DNA of 44,245 nucleotides from an uncultured Bacteroidota bacterium (GCA_937871435.1 CALMQM010000106.1:1-44245), one strand, 5' to 3'; positions 26,003 to 37,800 are shown, counted from the stretch's first letter. Notes: generated by a model from the sequence alone, not told the origin. Numbers and translations: made by a program.

Positions 26003-28477
26003 TCAATCAATGATCAATCTTCTCGATTGAATGTCATCATCGGTAACGAGACGAAGCATGTAGATTCCTTTTGGAAGGTTCGCATCACGTACCGGGAAGT
26101 GAACCTGATTTCTTCCTTCAGGCTGATCCATTGTTTCAGCTACTTCAAACACCAGACGACCGCTGAGGTCCATCACATCAATTCTTACTTTGGAAGCTTT
26201 TGTCAGATTGTATTCAATCGTCAGTTCATCATGCACAGGATTCGGGAAAATGGTCATAGGATCTGCAATCGGAACATTCATATCCATTCCCGCGCTTGTT
26301 CTGAATGAAGGTGAAGGAGTACCTGTTTTCTGAATGGTGAACTGATCCCAAATCGTTCCGGCTGATGTCAGGAATTTTGCATCTAAACGATCACCCTGAA
26401 CATCGATTACCATACTACCATAATTGGCAACGGAAGATGTATACATCGCGTTGTGAGGATATCCCGTAGTTGTAGCTCCCACTTGTCCTCCTACTCCACA
26501 AACAAGATAAACAGTTCCATAGTAGTTCGGAGCAGTTTTCAGGTAAGAACTCGGATAAATTCCGCTACCGGAATTCACCGCCATCGTTGATGCATTAAAT
26601 GTACTTTCCACACCATAGTGTCCGCGAAGCAACATTGATCTTTCATAAGAATGGCTATGCCCGGCCATCACAAGATCCACTTTCTTACCCTCAAGAATAG
26701 GCATAATGTTCGCGCGCATTTCCATCAACTCAATTTCGTTGTCAGAGTTGTGCGATCCTTTCGAATATGGAGGATGGTGGAAATACACAATCGTCCAGCG
26801 TTGTGTGTTCGCATTCAAATCATTTGTCAGCCAGGTTGCCATCGCACCATTGGTAGCACGAAATGCGGCATCATAGGATTCCAAAGAAATAAAATGGATG
26901 TTCGCGTAATTGAAAGAGTAATATGCTTCAGTACCGGATGCAAGTCCTCCTGCTTCACCATTTTTTGGCATAGTGAAATTATCAAAGTAAGGGCCTGTCT
27001 GATTCGTTGCATTTGCTGTATGTAAATCATGATTCCCCGATGTTGGCCACACAACGAATTTTTTAAACTGATATGGATACATGTTGAATACGTTGTTCTG
27101 ATATTCATTATCTGTTCCGTCACTGTATGCGTTATCACCTAACCACAACCAAACATTTGTGTGTGTGGTTCCTGAATAATTCCGGTAGGCATCACGCACC
27201 TGTTTCTGTGCATTGCTTGCAACACCAAAATCACCAAATGCCCAGATTCTCACTGGACCGGTGGATCCTACTGCAGGATTTGTAATAAAATAATTTCCGG
27301 TATCGCCTTGCAAAGTAGTAGTAGTTGTACCTACAGAATAATAATATTTTGTGTTCGCAGCCAATCCGACAATCTGAATAATATGCTCAGTCGTAGATGA
27401 AGAGTTTGAAACAGCAAGATTTAAATTCGTTGCACTGGTTCCGTATTTCACTTTTGTGTCACTCGCGTTGTTTGTTCTCCAACGAATGTAAATACTGCTG
27501 GTAGTTGATAACTGGAGATATGGTCCGCGAGTCACTGCAAGCACTCCTGACAGTGTTTGAAAAATACCGGAGGAAGACCATGTTCCTGCACCGGAAGAAC
27601 AAACGGATTGTACCTGAAATTCATACCATGTGGATGAAGCGAGCGCGCTCAAAGCTTTTGAAACGGTGGTAGATGAAACTGTTACCCAGTTGCCTGAATA
27701 ACGAACAGCATACCGGATATTGTAACTCGTTGCACCACTCACAGCTCTCCAGCCAACCGTTGCACTGTTGGATGTAATAGAAGTAGAACTGAAGTAGTAC
27801 ACATCCGCAGTGCCGCAACTTGAAGAAAGTGTTGTGAACGATACTGCCGCACTGTAAGCCTGAGACGGACTGCTGGCGCAGATGCAGCGTACACACCATT
27901 CATACTGTGTATTCGGCAACAATCCGGTAATTGTCATACTATGTGCAGAGCCGGGAACTTTCAGCCATACATAATTCGTTGTGTTCTTTACATTGTAGCG
28001 AACCTGGAAGCTGTCGGCAGTGACAAGTGTATTCCAGGAGATCGCAGCTGTATTCGCTGTAATCATTCCTGTAACTGTGAGATTAGGTACAACACAACTT
28101 ACCGACTGATTCAATGTTGTGAAAGACGCTGGTGTTGTTTGATACGAACCACTTGTACCATTCGAACACCAGGTACGAACCTGCCAGTAATACAACGTAT
28201 TTGGATACAAACCGGTGAGTGTTGTATTCACCGATGTTCCGGGCTTTACAGTTTTATATAAGTAATTAGTCGTTCCACTAATGTAATATCGAACAAGAAA
28301 ACTGTCGGCTGCTGTCGTTGCCCAATTCAGTTTGGCACCTGTGTTAGTGATATTAGTTGTGCTAAGACCTGCAGGTACATTACATACCGCTTTTACTTCA
28401 TTTGAATGAAAGAAAAACATGCTCATGATCGCCAATGCAATCATGGATCTGAATGAGAATGCGGAGAACCGTTTCAT
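26003..28477 (-). CDS. Secreted purple-acid-phosphatase-like metallophosphoesterase with FN3 domains
   Basis: This is an 824-residue T9SS cargo. A signal peptide (to about residue 30) is followed by three fibronectin type III modules (residues about 32-305, each ending in a Y.W.VR or YEFQVQ strand plus SFTT). A fourth FN3-like PAP N-terminal domain comes next (TRGPYLQLSTTSSIYIRWRT), then the metallophosphoesterase (about 405-690). Dimetal motifs are all present: AFGDFG, WLGDNAYSDG, SGNHD, YFHHPPYS and AGHSHSYERS. The tail is a T9SS type A domain (IFPNPVHDELTIEYNL, LPKGIYMLRLV, RRLIID). Likely function: extracellular phosphate-ester hydrolysis and phosphate scavenging. It is transcribed alone. 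Confidence 0.93.
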   Translation of the reverse strand: MKRFSAFSFRSMIALAIMSMFFFHSNEVKAVCNVPAGLSTTNITNTGAKLNWATTAADSFLVRYYISGTTNYLYKTVKPGTSVNTTLTGLYPNTLYYWQVRTWCSNGTSGSYQTTPASFTTLNQSVSCVVPNLTVTGMITANTAAISWNTLVTADSFQVRYNVKNTTNYVWLKVPGSAHSMTITGLLPNTQYEWCVRCICASSPSQAYSAAVSFTTLSSSCGTADVYYFSSTSITSNSATVGWRAVSGATSYNIRYAVRYSGNWVTVSSTTVSKALSALASSTWYEFQVQSVCSSGAGTWSSSGIFQTLSGVLAVTRGPYLQLSTTSSIYIRWRTNNASDTKVKYGTSATNLNLAVSNSSSTTEHIIQIVGLAANTKYYYSVGTTTTTLQGDTGNYFITNPAVGSTGPVRIWAFGDFGVASNAQKQVRDAYRNYSGTTHTNVWLWLGDNAYSDGTDNEYQNNVFNMYPYQFKKFVVWPTSGNHDLHTANATNQTGPYFDNFTMPKNGEAGGLASGTEAYYSFNYANIHFISLESYDAAFRATNGAMATWLTNDLNANTQRWTIVYFHHPPYSKGSHNSDNEIELMEMRANIMPILEGKKVDLVMAGHSHSYERSMLLRGHYGVESTFNASTMAVNSGSGIYPSSYLKTAPNYYGTVYLVCGVGGQVGATTTGYPHNAMYTSSVANYGSMVIDVQGDRLDAKFLTSAGTIWDQFTIQKTGTPSPSFRTSAGMDMNVPIADPMTIFPNPVHDELTIEYNLTKASKVRIDVMDLSGRLVFEVAETMDQPEGRNQVHFPVRDANLPKGIYMLRLVTDDDIQSRRLIID

Positions 28478-28489
28478 GTGTGTTTGAAT

Positions 28490-28516
28490 TAAATTTATCG
28501 CAGTGTTGGTTCACAA
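28490..28516 (-). promoter_or_regulatory. Candidate promoter of the phosphatase gene
   Basis: Reading the minus strand, TTG (28516-28514), a 16-nt spacer and TAAATTTA (28497-28490) lie just upstream of the ATG at 28477. The -7 box departs from TAnnTTTG only at its last base. This is motif-based only. Confidence 0.3.
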
Positions 28517-28607
28517 GTTTACGGCTTTTGACCTTGTTAACCAAGCGTTTACACTGGAAATTTCTTCATTTTCACTCCAATAACATCCCTATTCAGATTC
28601 ATTAAGA

Positions 28608-31600
28608 CTATTTACCACGAATTACTAAACGTTTACCAAAAGAATGCGATGAAAATTCCGGCGCATACATACATTCTATGTTAGTAATTCCATTTGAAAA
28701 ATCACCTTCCTGTGTGGCGCGAAGTGAATATTCGAACACATAAACTCCTTTTCTGAAATATGAAAAAAAGAAGTTTGTAGCAGCGTCTCTGGTACTTTCA
28801 TAATATCCCAATCCGTCTTGCCACTTATATTGTGACAAAACATTTTCAGGCTCCAATCCGGATGCACGCATATCTTTCATGTGTACATATTCCATGTCAC
28901 GATCACTGCGTAATTCAATTCTCACTTTTATTCTGTCACCGATTTTTACAGAAGTTGTATCGGTCACCAATTCCATGACAGGGCCTCTTGGAGAAGTTCT
29001 TTCAACAAACAATTCTTTCTTCAAAGACATTGGTGTTTCATGTCCCGTAATCTTATCCAATGACTCCATGTATTGCCAATACATAGCGCCCCATGAAATT
29101 CCGGTTGAAGAGGCCGATCTGTTATCAGGAACAATGCGAACTTTTCCCATCTCATTCTTAATGTCATTTCCATTCCAGCTTGTTTTGAAATAACCGGTAC
29201 CGGCCTCGGCATTTTCCGGAATATCTACTTCTTGTGATCCAACATAAATTTTCGGTTTAGCTGTTTCAGCCAGCCAGTTGTTGCCGCTTAATAACAATGC
29301 ATAACATGCTTCGGCTGTAGCTTTGGTCGTTTTCCAGTCTTGAGTTTGTTTTTGTCTTAACAACCACACCTTCATAGCATCCACTGATTGTGTGTCTTTT
29401 GCTATTTCATTAAATGCTTCGATCAACAATGCCTGAGTTTCTATACTTGCACGTGACCATCCATAACCATTCGTGTTGTTGACCCAATACATTCCGAGCT
29501 CTTCTTTGTTCTGTGCATTTTCCTTCAATGAACGGATAATTTCCATAGCACCTTCATGGTCCTTAGTTCTTTCCAAAGTGAGCGCAATCATTCCTTCGAA
29601 ATATTCTCCGCTTCCAACCCGGAATTTTTTCGCTTGTTTTAAATAATAGTCATATGCATTCTGTACGGTATTCCTCTTTGGAATTTCCGGAAAATAACTT
29701 CTTGCATAGAGATAATGCAACTGTTCATTTCCAATATGTACTTTATCCAAATCTGTTTTGCTTTTTTTCAATTCCTCATAATCCTCAACAATTCGTTGAT
29801 CGAGGTAAAGAATTGCGCGTGAAATCATCTTATCGAGTTCCTGATCATTCTTTAGTGACTGAATTCGGAGGTGATCGAGATGTCCAAGCCCACTGAGAAT
29901 ATGCTGTGTGATATAGCGGTCTTCAGGCATTCCTTCAAACCAGGCCCATGCGCCATTGGGAGTTTGAGCATGCTGCAACTGATGCAATGCTGTTGACAAT
30001 TCATGACTCATTTTGTTAAGATCAAAAAGCAACCCGATTCTCTTTTTACGTTCACTTTCATCCTGTGCTTCCATTACCCATGGTGTTTCTTCAAGTACAA
30101 TACTCTTCAACTCCTGGTTTTTTTCCAGATTAGACAAGAATGCGCCGGGAGAAGTAGATTTCCAGGAATCAAATACCGCTTTGATACGAGGTGAAGAATT
30201 CGCTACATGTGTAGCGATAGCATTTGCATAATACCTGCTAAATATTTGTTCAGAACATTGATAAGGATATTCCATCATATAAGGCAAAGCCTGCAAAGCA
30301 GTCCATGCAGGATTGGATGTGTATTCAAGTGTGAGTCTGATGTTTCTCAGGGAAGGTGAAGCGGAATTTTCCAGTTTAGTAAAATCAAACGTTGCCGGAC
30401 TATTTCCTCGTTGCCAAAGGGGTAATGATTCCGTCACCAGTTGTTTGTTACTCAGAACAGGAACAGCCTGCTCTTCTCCATCACTGAAATTTCCGGCAGT
30501 AGCTATGATCCTGTACGTCACCGCATTTTTTCCTTCCGGAACATCCAGGCTCCACGAAAGCGCGGCGCTCTCCCCTTTTCGTAAAGTAAAATTCTTTACG
30601 GGAGAATTATTTGAAAATTCCGCATCCAACGATTTCATGGTGATTGCATCCAACATTTCCAGTCTTGCAGTTCCATGCAAATCAGAATCTGACAAAGAGG
30701 TCACTTTTGCAGGGAAAATAATTTTGTCTCCCTCTCTGAAAAAACGCGGAGCATTTGGTGTTACCATTAATTGCTTTTGAGTAACAATTTCTTTTTCCGA
30801 AATACCATATTTCAGGTCATGTGTATGCGCGAAGGCCATGAATTTCCATTTCGTTAATGCCTCAGGAGATGTAAATGAAATCAACACATCTCCACTGTCG
30901 TTTGTCATCAGCGTTGGATAAAAAAATGCTGTCTCCGACAAGTTCTTTCTGACCATGGTGGAAACAACCGGTGCAGGTGTTTTTGACTGAGCAACACTGT
31001 CCTGCACAATCATTTCAGCATTTGCTGCTATTTCCGCTTTTGATTCCATTGGGGCAGCCGGTCCACTCTTTCCGCTCTGATCAGCTATAGAAAAGGAATA
31101 TCCTGCCCCTGCACCCATAGCAACTCCTTTATACATTCTTTCATATGGTGAATTTTGATATCCAAACCAATTCAATTGATCATATCGGATAAATTCATGT
31201 GGTGTGTTTTTCTCAGGTTCCCCTTTCTCATACCACATGGAATTTTGCAATCCAAAAGTCATCGGTCTGAACTGTTGACTACTATAGCGCGTGGAATACA
31301 CTGAGAAATTCCAGTCGTGCGGAGTAAAATAATCCAGTGAAGCATCATACATGGAAGCTAATAATTCAGCACTTACTTTATCACCGTGAATCCCACTGAT
31401 ACGAATTCTCCATTCCTCCTTTTGTCCGGGGGTTAATTTGGAACGAAACGTTTCATAACTGAATTGAAGCGTTTTATTGTCCCAGGGAACTTTCATGGTA
31501 TGCGAATGAGTGAATGCCCGTCCATGTTTCATAAAAGTAAAATGTACCGTAAAATTCCCGCGGTATTGTTCTTTCACCGGAATAGAAATCCGTTGCTGAT

Positions 31601-34600
31601 TTCCATTTAACTCAATCCATTCTTTGGAAATAATTGAACCATTTAATTCCGTCTCGTACAATACACTCACATTTTTTTCAGAACATCCGATGAGCACCTG
31701 ATCATTTTGTCCGGGCACAGCATCATCTTTCAACACATAAAACCAATCTAATGAAGTTACAGGTAAAGATTCCGCACCCGGATCTATCACGGTAAACAAT
31801 TGTTCCAGTTTTACTTCTTGTCCGTAAATATCTTTTGCTGTTCCATGGAGAAGATATTTCCCGGCTGAAAGATTTTTGTTTCGTAAAAAGATGACAGAAT
31901 CAGTTGCCGTATTTACAGTCCCTTTCCATACCACCTGTTTCTGTTCCCATGTTGATGCATCATTTTCATTTGCATACACATCATAGGGAAACAATGAAAC
32001 ATATTCTTTTTGGGTATACAGATTTTTATCACACTTTTCCCATAAACGTTCACGTAAAATACGTTGTGGCGCTTTGAGTTCGGAAATTTCCAGTTGAACT
32101 GTAGCGGGAATATGTTCACCATTCAGATTTCGGGAAAAAATAACAATTGAATCACGCAGCTCGTTGTTGTAGGTCGTGCTAACGTTAGTACTCAATTCCA
32201 TCGCCTTGTATGCGGCACTTACTGTGGCATCAGCGCTTCGTGTTTCACCATTCAGATCTGTCACATCTGCATTTATTGCATAAGAAAAGATGGGTTCGTC
32301 TTCGAGCGGCAGACTCTCATCCGGCTGAAGCTGAAACGTGACGCTGAATTTTCCACTGCTATCAGTCTGAGTTGTTCCATCCAGCAATTGCACTTCTGGT
32401 AATGATGGATAAAAAAACGGTTTCCAGTAACACCAGATCGGATATCTCGCTGATCGCACAACATGAAATTGTACAGTTGCTCCGTCAATCGCCTGCCCGG
32501 AATAAGCTGTCGCTTTCCCGGTTACTTTTACTTGTTCACCCAAACGATAACTGTTTTTTATCGCCTCGAATTCGACTTCAAACTTCGGCCGCTTGTATTC
32601 TTCTACACGGAAATAACAACTTCCGCTTTTATTCTGAATGCGCATTTGTCCGTTCATACTTCCCTGCGGAGCGATAAACTCTCCATGAAATGTTCCGTTT
32701 TCGGAAGTCACAAAATCCTGCTCTGTGATTTTCTGACCGTTTACATCGTAAAATGTGACTGTGGTGTTTTGCTTTGTAATCAGTTGCGCTTCCTCATTTA
32801 CGCCCTGAACCATGATGCCTTTGAAGTAAATGGTTTGACCGGGCCTGTATATTGACCGATCCGTAAAGAAAAATGTTTGCTCCGGTTTTACCTGTGAAAT
32901 GCGTGGCGACGGGTATTGATAAAATCCTTCATTCAGATACAGCTTGTCATTTCCGGAAACAAATTCCAGATTGAAATTGCGGTAGTTGTCACCCTGAACA
33001 GGAATTCCGATTCTTCCATTTTCATCGGACGTAAAGGTCGCGGCTTGTCTGGTGATGTATTTTCTTGCAGTGTAATTGTACTCTCTCGCAAAAGCTGTCG
33101 CCTGCACATCCTTCATCGGTTTCCCGTTCTCACGATTGAAAAGATAAATTTCTATCGTCCCGTTTTCGAGACGTCTCTGTACAAGTCCAATATTGCTGAT
33201 ACGACATTGAGCATACGCGACACTTTTTTTTCCGGAAGTAAAATCTTCAAATGCTGAAACAAGTATCCGGTACTTTCCGGGATCCAATGCCGGGATGGAA
33301 ATTTCTACAGAGTGATTTTGTTTATCAGAATCCGGAGGCAGAGCTATGTCCCATGCTTTTACTGCTTCCATTTTAAGATACCCGTCAATGCGTTTATCCA
33401 TCTCCGGTTCTTCCTCATCATCAAACATGGTTTCCGCTTTCACAATTTTCAAAAACAGATGCTGTATGTTTTTGTACGCAACACGTGCCCTGAAAGCATA
33501 TCCCGGCACATTCACATTCTCGGTAATAAATGAAAGAGATGTTTCATTCAGTTCCTTTTTCAATTCTTTGCATAACATGCCTCCATCGGAATATGGAAAA
33601 CGTGAAATTGCTTCGGTGCACAAGGCTTCTGCCTGCACCATTTTCCATTTGTATTTTAATTCCTGCTTGTCACTGTATTTTTCTCCTTCTATTTTCAGCA
33701 ACATGGCTTGCTCATACAACGCCTGTGTACATCCCGGATATTCTTTGTATTGATCCGCGATTTGTTTTAGCGTAATAAAATACAAAGAATCCTTCGTCGG
33801 GATAGTCAGTTGATTGTGTACGAATTTTAATCGCTCCAGATCTACATCCAGCAAAGCTCCCGGATGCTGATCATCATGATGGAAATCGATCAATTCCTGA
33901 TAAAGCGAGATCGCTTTGAATTTAAAATCCGCTGTGTCTTTCGTGGTTAGAATAAAATTCAGAAACATATCCGCCGCATTCAGATAGAACGCGCTGTTCA
34001 GCTCAAAGTGATCAGCCGGACGTGTAAGACCGGATTCTTCATTGCTGTAAAAATCAATGGCACGATGAGCAAGGAAATCATATAAAGAAGGCCTGAATTT
34101 TCTACCGTCTGTATTTCCTTTTTCCAACACATTATCAAAAATATTGATCTGGGTGTGTTTCGATTCTTCAGCATCTTTCAGGGAAGCTGTGTATTCATTC
34201 ACTGCTGCATCCACAAACTGAGATGCTGTCCAGGTTTCAATATCCTCATTGGTAAAATTTCGTGTCTCTGTTCTGTGAAGAATTCTGTATCGGTTACGCT
34301 GGTAATATTGCCAGTAAATTTCTGCTTTCATGGAATGCAACAATGGGCGTTCCGGAAAGCGTGCATCCTTCAAATCCTGATCAAGATCTTTAATGATCCC
34401 CGACATTTCATTTTCTTCATTCGTATACGATTGAAATTTGAGACGGAATATCACTGCCTTCACAAGCTCACTCGCATTGTGTTCCTGTTTCGCTTTCTCG
34501 TAAATTTTCATCACTTCCGCCAGCGCTGATTTATTCAACCCTTTTTGTTCAAGTGAATCCACTGTTTTCCAGCCGGAAACAATGGACTTTCCGGGAAGAG

Positions 34601-34703
34601 CAGATTTAGATGATTTTTTTTGTTGAAAGGCGAGTGTCCAGGTAGTGAACAACAGAATAATGGCACAGAAAAACAGCAGGGATTGCGATGTTCTTGATTT
34701 CAT
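28608..34703 (-). CDS. Large alpha-2-macroglobulin-family protein with thioester motif
   Basis: This is a 2031-residue protein. The N-terminus has a signal or anchor segment (residues 8-25) without a lipobox Cys. Residues of about 45-560 are a helical, TPR-like region followed by early beta modules. MG2 begins near residue 610 (FFTDRSIYRPGQTIYFKGIM), and the classical A2M block lies at about 1250-1320 (FFYPTLMTNDSGDVLISFTSPEALTKWKFMAFAH). The thioester domain follows, with YPYQCSEQ and reactive C1483/Q1486, then the alpha-helical toroid repeats (QTPNGAWAWFEGMPEDRYITQHIL) and a C-terminal receptor-like domain. Such proteins trap proteases in the periplasm by covalent bonding. In gamma-proteobacteria they sit with PbpC; here no penicillin-binding-protein gene is adjacent. 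There is no T9SS tail, so it probably stays periplasmic or membrane-bound. Confidence 0.93.
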   Translation of the reverse strand: MKSRTSQSLLFFCAIILLFTTWTLAFQQKKSSKSALPGKSIVSGWKTVDSLEQKGLNKSALAEVMKIYEKAKQEHNASELVKAVIFRLKFQSYTNEENEMSGIIKDLDQDLKDARFPERPLLHSMKAEIYWQYYQRNRYRILHRTETRNFTNEDIETWTASQFVDAAVNEYTASLKDAEESKHTQINIFDNVLEKGNTDGRKFRPSLYDFLAHRAIDFYSNEESGLTRPADHFELNSAFYLNAADMFLNFILTTKDTADFKFKAISLYQELIDFHHDDQHPGALLDVDLERLKFVHNQLTIPTKDSLYFITLKQIADQYKEYPGCTQALYEQAMLLKIEGEKYSDKQELKYKWKMVQAEALCTEAISRFPYSDGGMLCKELKKELNETSLSFITENVNVPGYAFRARVAYKNIQHLFLKIVKAETMFDDEEEPEMDKRIDGYLKMEAVKAWDIALPPDSDKQNHSVEISIPALDPGKYRILVSAFEDFTSGKKSVAYAQCRISNIGLVQRRLENGTIEIYLFNRENGKPMKDVQATAFAREYNYTARKYITRQAATFTSDENGRIGIPVQGDNYRNFNLEFVSGNDKLYLNEGFYQYPSPRISQVKPEQTFFFTDRSIYRPGQTIYFKGIMVQGVNEEAQLITKQNTTVTFYDVNGQKITEQDFVTSENGTFHGEFIAPQGSMNGQMRIQNKSGSCYFRVEEYKRPKFEVEFEAIKNSYRLGEQVKVTGKATAYSGQAIDGATVQFHVVRSARYPIWCYWKPFFYPSLPEVQLLDGTTQTDSSGKFSVTFQLQPDESLPLEDEPIFSYAINADVTDLNGETRSADATVSAAYKAMELSTNVSTTYNNELRDSIVIFSRNLNGEHIPATVQLEISELKAPQRILRERLWEKCDKNLYTQKEYVSLFPYDVYANENDASTWEQKQVVWKGTVNTATDSVIFLRNKNLSAGKYLLHGTAKDIYGQEVKLEQLFTVIDPGAESLPVTSLDWFYVLKDDAVPGQNDQVLIGCSEKNVSVLYETELNGSIISKEWIELNGNQQRISIPVKEQYRGNFTVHFTFMKHGRAFTHSHTMKVPWDNKTLQFSYETFRSKLTPGQKEEWRIRISGIHGDKVSAELLASMYDASLDYFTPHDWNFSVYSTRYSSQQFRPMTFGLQNSMWYEKGEPEKNTPHEFIRYDQLNWFGYQNSPYERMYKGVAMGAGAGYSFSIADQSGKSGPAAPMESKAEIAANAEMIVQDSVAQSKTPAPVVSTMVRKNLSETAFFYPTLMTNDSGDVLISFTSPEALTKWKFMAFAHTHDLKYGISEKEIVTQKQLMVTPNAPRFFREGDKIIFPAKVTSLSDSDLHGTARLEMLDAITMKSLDAEFSNNSPVKNFTLRKGESAALSWSLDVPEGKNAVTYRIIATAGNFSDGEEQAVPVLSNKQLVTESLPLWQRGNSPATFDFTKLENSASPSLRNIRLTLEYTSNPAWTALQALPYMMEYPYQCSEQIFSRYYANAIATHVANSSPRIKAVFDSWKSTSPGAFLSNLEKNQELKSIVLEETPWVMEAQDESERKKRIGLLFDLNKMSHELSTALHQLQHAQTPNGAWAWFEGMPEDRYITQHILSGLGHLDHLRIQSLKNDQELDKMISRAILYLDQRIVEDYEELKKSKTDLDKVHIGNEQLHYLYARSYFPEIPKRNTVQNAYDYYLKQAKKFRVGSGEYFEGMIALTLERTKDHEGAMEIIRSLKENAQNKEELGMYWVNNTNGYGWSRASIETQALLIEAFNEIAKDTQSVDAMKVWLLRQKQTQDWKTTKATAEACYALLLSGNNWLAETAKPKIYVGSQEVDIPENAEAGTGYFKTSWNGNDIKNEMGKVRIVPDNRSASSTGISWGAMYWQYMESLDKITGHETPMSLKKELFVERTSPRGPVMELVTDTTSVKIGDRIKVRIELRSDRDMEYVHMKDMRASGLEPENVLSQYKWQDGLGYYESTRDAATNFFFSYFRKGVYVFEYSLRATQEGDFSNGITNIECMYAPEFSSHSFGKRLVIRGK

Positions 34704-34810
34704 CGTGGATTGATTTATTGGAAAACAGATTTGTAGAATGGAGTTTTCCGGTGATGAAGTTCCTAAACAAATTCCATAAAAAGTACATCCGAAACAAAAT
34801 TGTAAAAAAA

Positions 34811-34838
34811 ATCCCCTGAAGAATATTCTCCGGGGGAT
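34811..34838 (-). terminator. Terminator of the CotH/lamin-tail gene
   Basis: An imperfect stem with ATCCCC (34811-34816) pairing GGGGAT (34833-34838) and an inner self-complementary GAATATTC. The plus-strand A-run at 34804-34811 gives a T-run after the hairpin on the minus strand. It lies 21 nt beyond the gene's stop. Confidence 0.75.
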
Positions 34839-34858
34839 GATTTCGTTGTTACGGCTGA

Positions 34859-37800
34859 TTATTCAACCAATACTTTGACAGTCTTTGAAAATGTTCCCGC
34901 TTCAATGTGTAACAAATAAAATCCTTTGCTGACATTCGTCAGCTTGAGCTGCTCCCTGTTTTGTCCACCGGCAAGTTTAGCGCTTCGTGATTCCACCACT
35001 CTACCCTGGATGTCGGTAAGACTAATAATGCAGGATTCACTACGTACTGTTTCAAACAAGACATTAATTTTATCCTTTGCAGGATTAGGATAGACCAGCC
35101 ATGCGACTACTGCATCCGGATTATCCACAGCATTGATCACAGTAAGCATTGTGCTATCAGTTGCTGTACATCCATGCAGATCTGTCACCACCACTGTGAA
35201 TGTATCTGTTGTGCCAACTACAATAGTTTGTGTTGTTTCGCCTGTGCTCCAGGAATAAGAAGCAAAGCCAGGTCCGGGATCAAGAACCAATGTTTGTCCG
35301 CTCAAGATGCTCACATTTGCCGCACCCAAATCCACAGTCGGAGGAGTATAAATATCTGCCTGAACAGGTACTCGTCCGCTCCGACAGATATATCCGGCTT
35401 CAACATAGAATGTTGTAGGAACATTAATAAATGGAGTCACAAACAATGATCCTGTTCCAACCTGATTACCTCCCGTAGGAGCATCAAACCAGAATATCTG
35501 CTCGGTAGATGTTGCATACAATGATGCATAACCGGGACCACAGCTTCCTGAATCTGTTACTGTAGGATCAGGAGGAATAGGATTGATCAAAGCATCCACG
35601 GATGAACGCGGACTTGCACATCCTCCGTTTGCTTCCGCAAAGAAAGTTGTAGTGGTCGTGAGCCAGGGTGTAATGAACGTGTAGCCGGTGCCAAGTTGAT
35701 TTCCTCCGGTGAGCGCGTCGTACCAAATTACAGGATCCGGTGAAGATGCGGTGAGAGCTACCTGTCCATCACCACATCGTGATGCTGAACCAAGTACAGG
35801 TGGAGCGGAAGAATTGATGTTCACATTTACTTCTACACGCTGACTTGGACAAATATTTCCTGCTTCAACATAGAAAATTGTATCGTTCGGAATGAATGGA
35901 ACGATAACCGTCGGACCGGTTCCTACAAGTGCGCCACCTGTCGGCATTGTATACCAATGTATGTCCGCGGTATCACTGGCAGTAAGTGTTACTGATCCGG
36001 TTCCGCAACGTGATACATCCTGCGTTACAGGTAATTCTGTGAAATCAAGAATACCTGCTTCAACCGGAATCTGATTGGAAGGACACGATAAACTTGTTTG
36101 TGCATAGTATGTAGTGGTTGCATTGAGGAAACTTGTGTTCAATGTGTCTCCAACAGAGATGATATTTCCACCCGGTGCATCAAACCAATAAATTGTGTCT
36201 GTAGAGGTAGCTGTTAACATTAAAGAACCCGGACCACATCTGAATACAGGAGTGACTACCGGATCCGGACCTTGTGACACTACAGTTATAACTGTGGAGT
36301 CCGATAAAGAGGAGCATCCCTGATAACTTACGTTCACGGCATATGTTCCACCCTGAGTAGCCGTCAATGTAGGGCTTGTTGCTCCGGGAATATTCACATG
36401 ATTTCTTTGCCACTGATAACTGTATCCGGATATCGCTGTCGCTACAAGTGTAATGCTGTTGCCCGTACAGAAAGTTGTACTTCCGCTCAAAGAAACAGGA
36501 ACACCAAGGATACTGCTGTATTCGCGTCCGGGAGATCCACCTGCACAACCCGGAAACCAGTTGTTGCCGTCATTCAAATCTCCGGATGCACTAAGCAGCT
36601 CGCATGTGTAGCCTCCACCGTCAGGTGTTACAGGCCAAGGCGCGAGGTCCTGGTAATAGAATGACAGATATAGATTGTCCTGATAATTGTACAACCGGAT
36701 CTGATCTCCTCCGTTGCCGAAATTAAATCCGAGTGGACCGATAACATTGAAGACTCCCGGATGTTGTGCAGAAAATTTAGTCATGTCTTCCGCGACAACA
36801 AGATATCCATTGGCCGGAAGTACTGTTCCGAGAGGGAAAGTATATTTATGAAAGTCGTTCTCGTCACGGATGATCCATCCGGTGATGTCTAAATCTGTGC
36901 TTCCATAATTGTGCAACTCCAGCCAGTCTCCATCGTCATTTGTCGGACTCGCATTGTAATTGAATTCACTGATAGTGATATGAGGAGAAGTAGAAGATCC
37001 TGTAAAGTGAGCAGTAACAGTATTGTTGCTGCTGCTAAAATTCTGAGTAAAGGTTTGGTTGTTATTGTTGCTGCTGTTAATTGTGAAATGATCAAAAGTG
37101 TATCCCGGATTAGGGATTGCAGTTACTGTTACCGGATTTCCATTGAAATATACTCCTGTCCATGGAAGTGAAGCAGGAATGATCGTGCTGATCTGAATTC
37201 TTCCTGCACCGGATGGTGAAGCATTCAGCGTAATGTTCACCTGTGAGGTCATGTTAAACTGACTCTCGACATAATCTCTCGCTTTGGAAGGACGTCGGCT
37301 TACAAAGTTCATCATGTCATCGATGTCATCATGCCAGTCCGAAATGGTTCCTCCCCACAAAGCTTTGTGCGCCACCATATCGTGTTCCATTGAATCCTGA
37401 AACTGATGCATCACCGCATCCATTTCTGAATTCTTGAAAATCGTATTCACAAGATCCGCGTATCGGTTGATGAAATATTTTCTGAATGTCGGATTGTCGA
37501 GCATTGCACTCAACAGATTTGATGTATAGCTAAATGCTGCCGGATGTAACGCGATATCCAGACGATCGTCATTCACACTTCCTGAATAACCGCAGCCAAA
37601 ATCCAGGTCATACATCAGGTAATGCCACTTGTTGTCTACCTTCGGTGAACGCCACATTTTGATGTTGTTGGTCCAGTCGCCTATCCAGTCACCATTGTTG
37701 TAATAGGTTTCAGCAATGATATAGTCTGCAAAATTTTCCAGATTGAGATAGGAATCCATGTCATTGTAAAACTGCTGCGTAGTGGCATTCGCAGTTGTCG

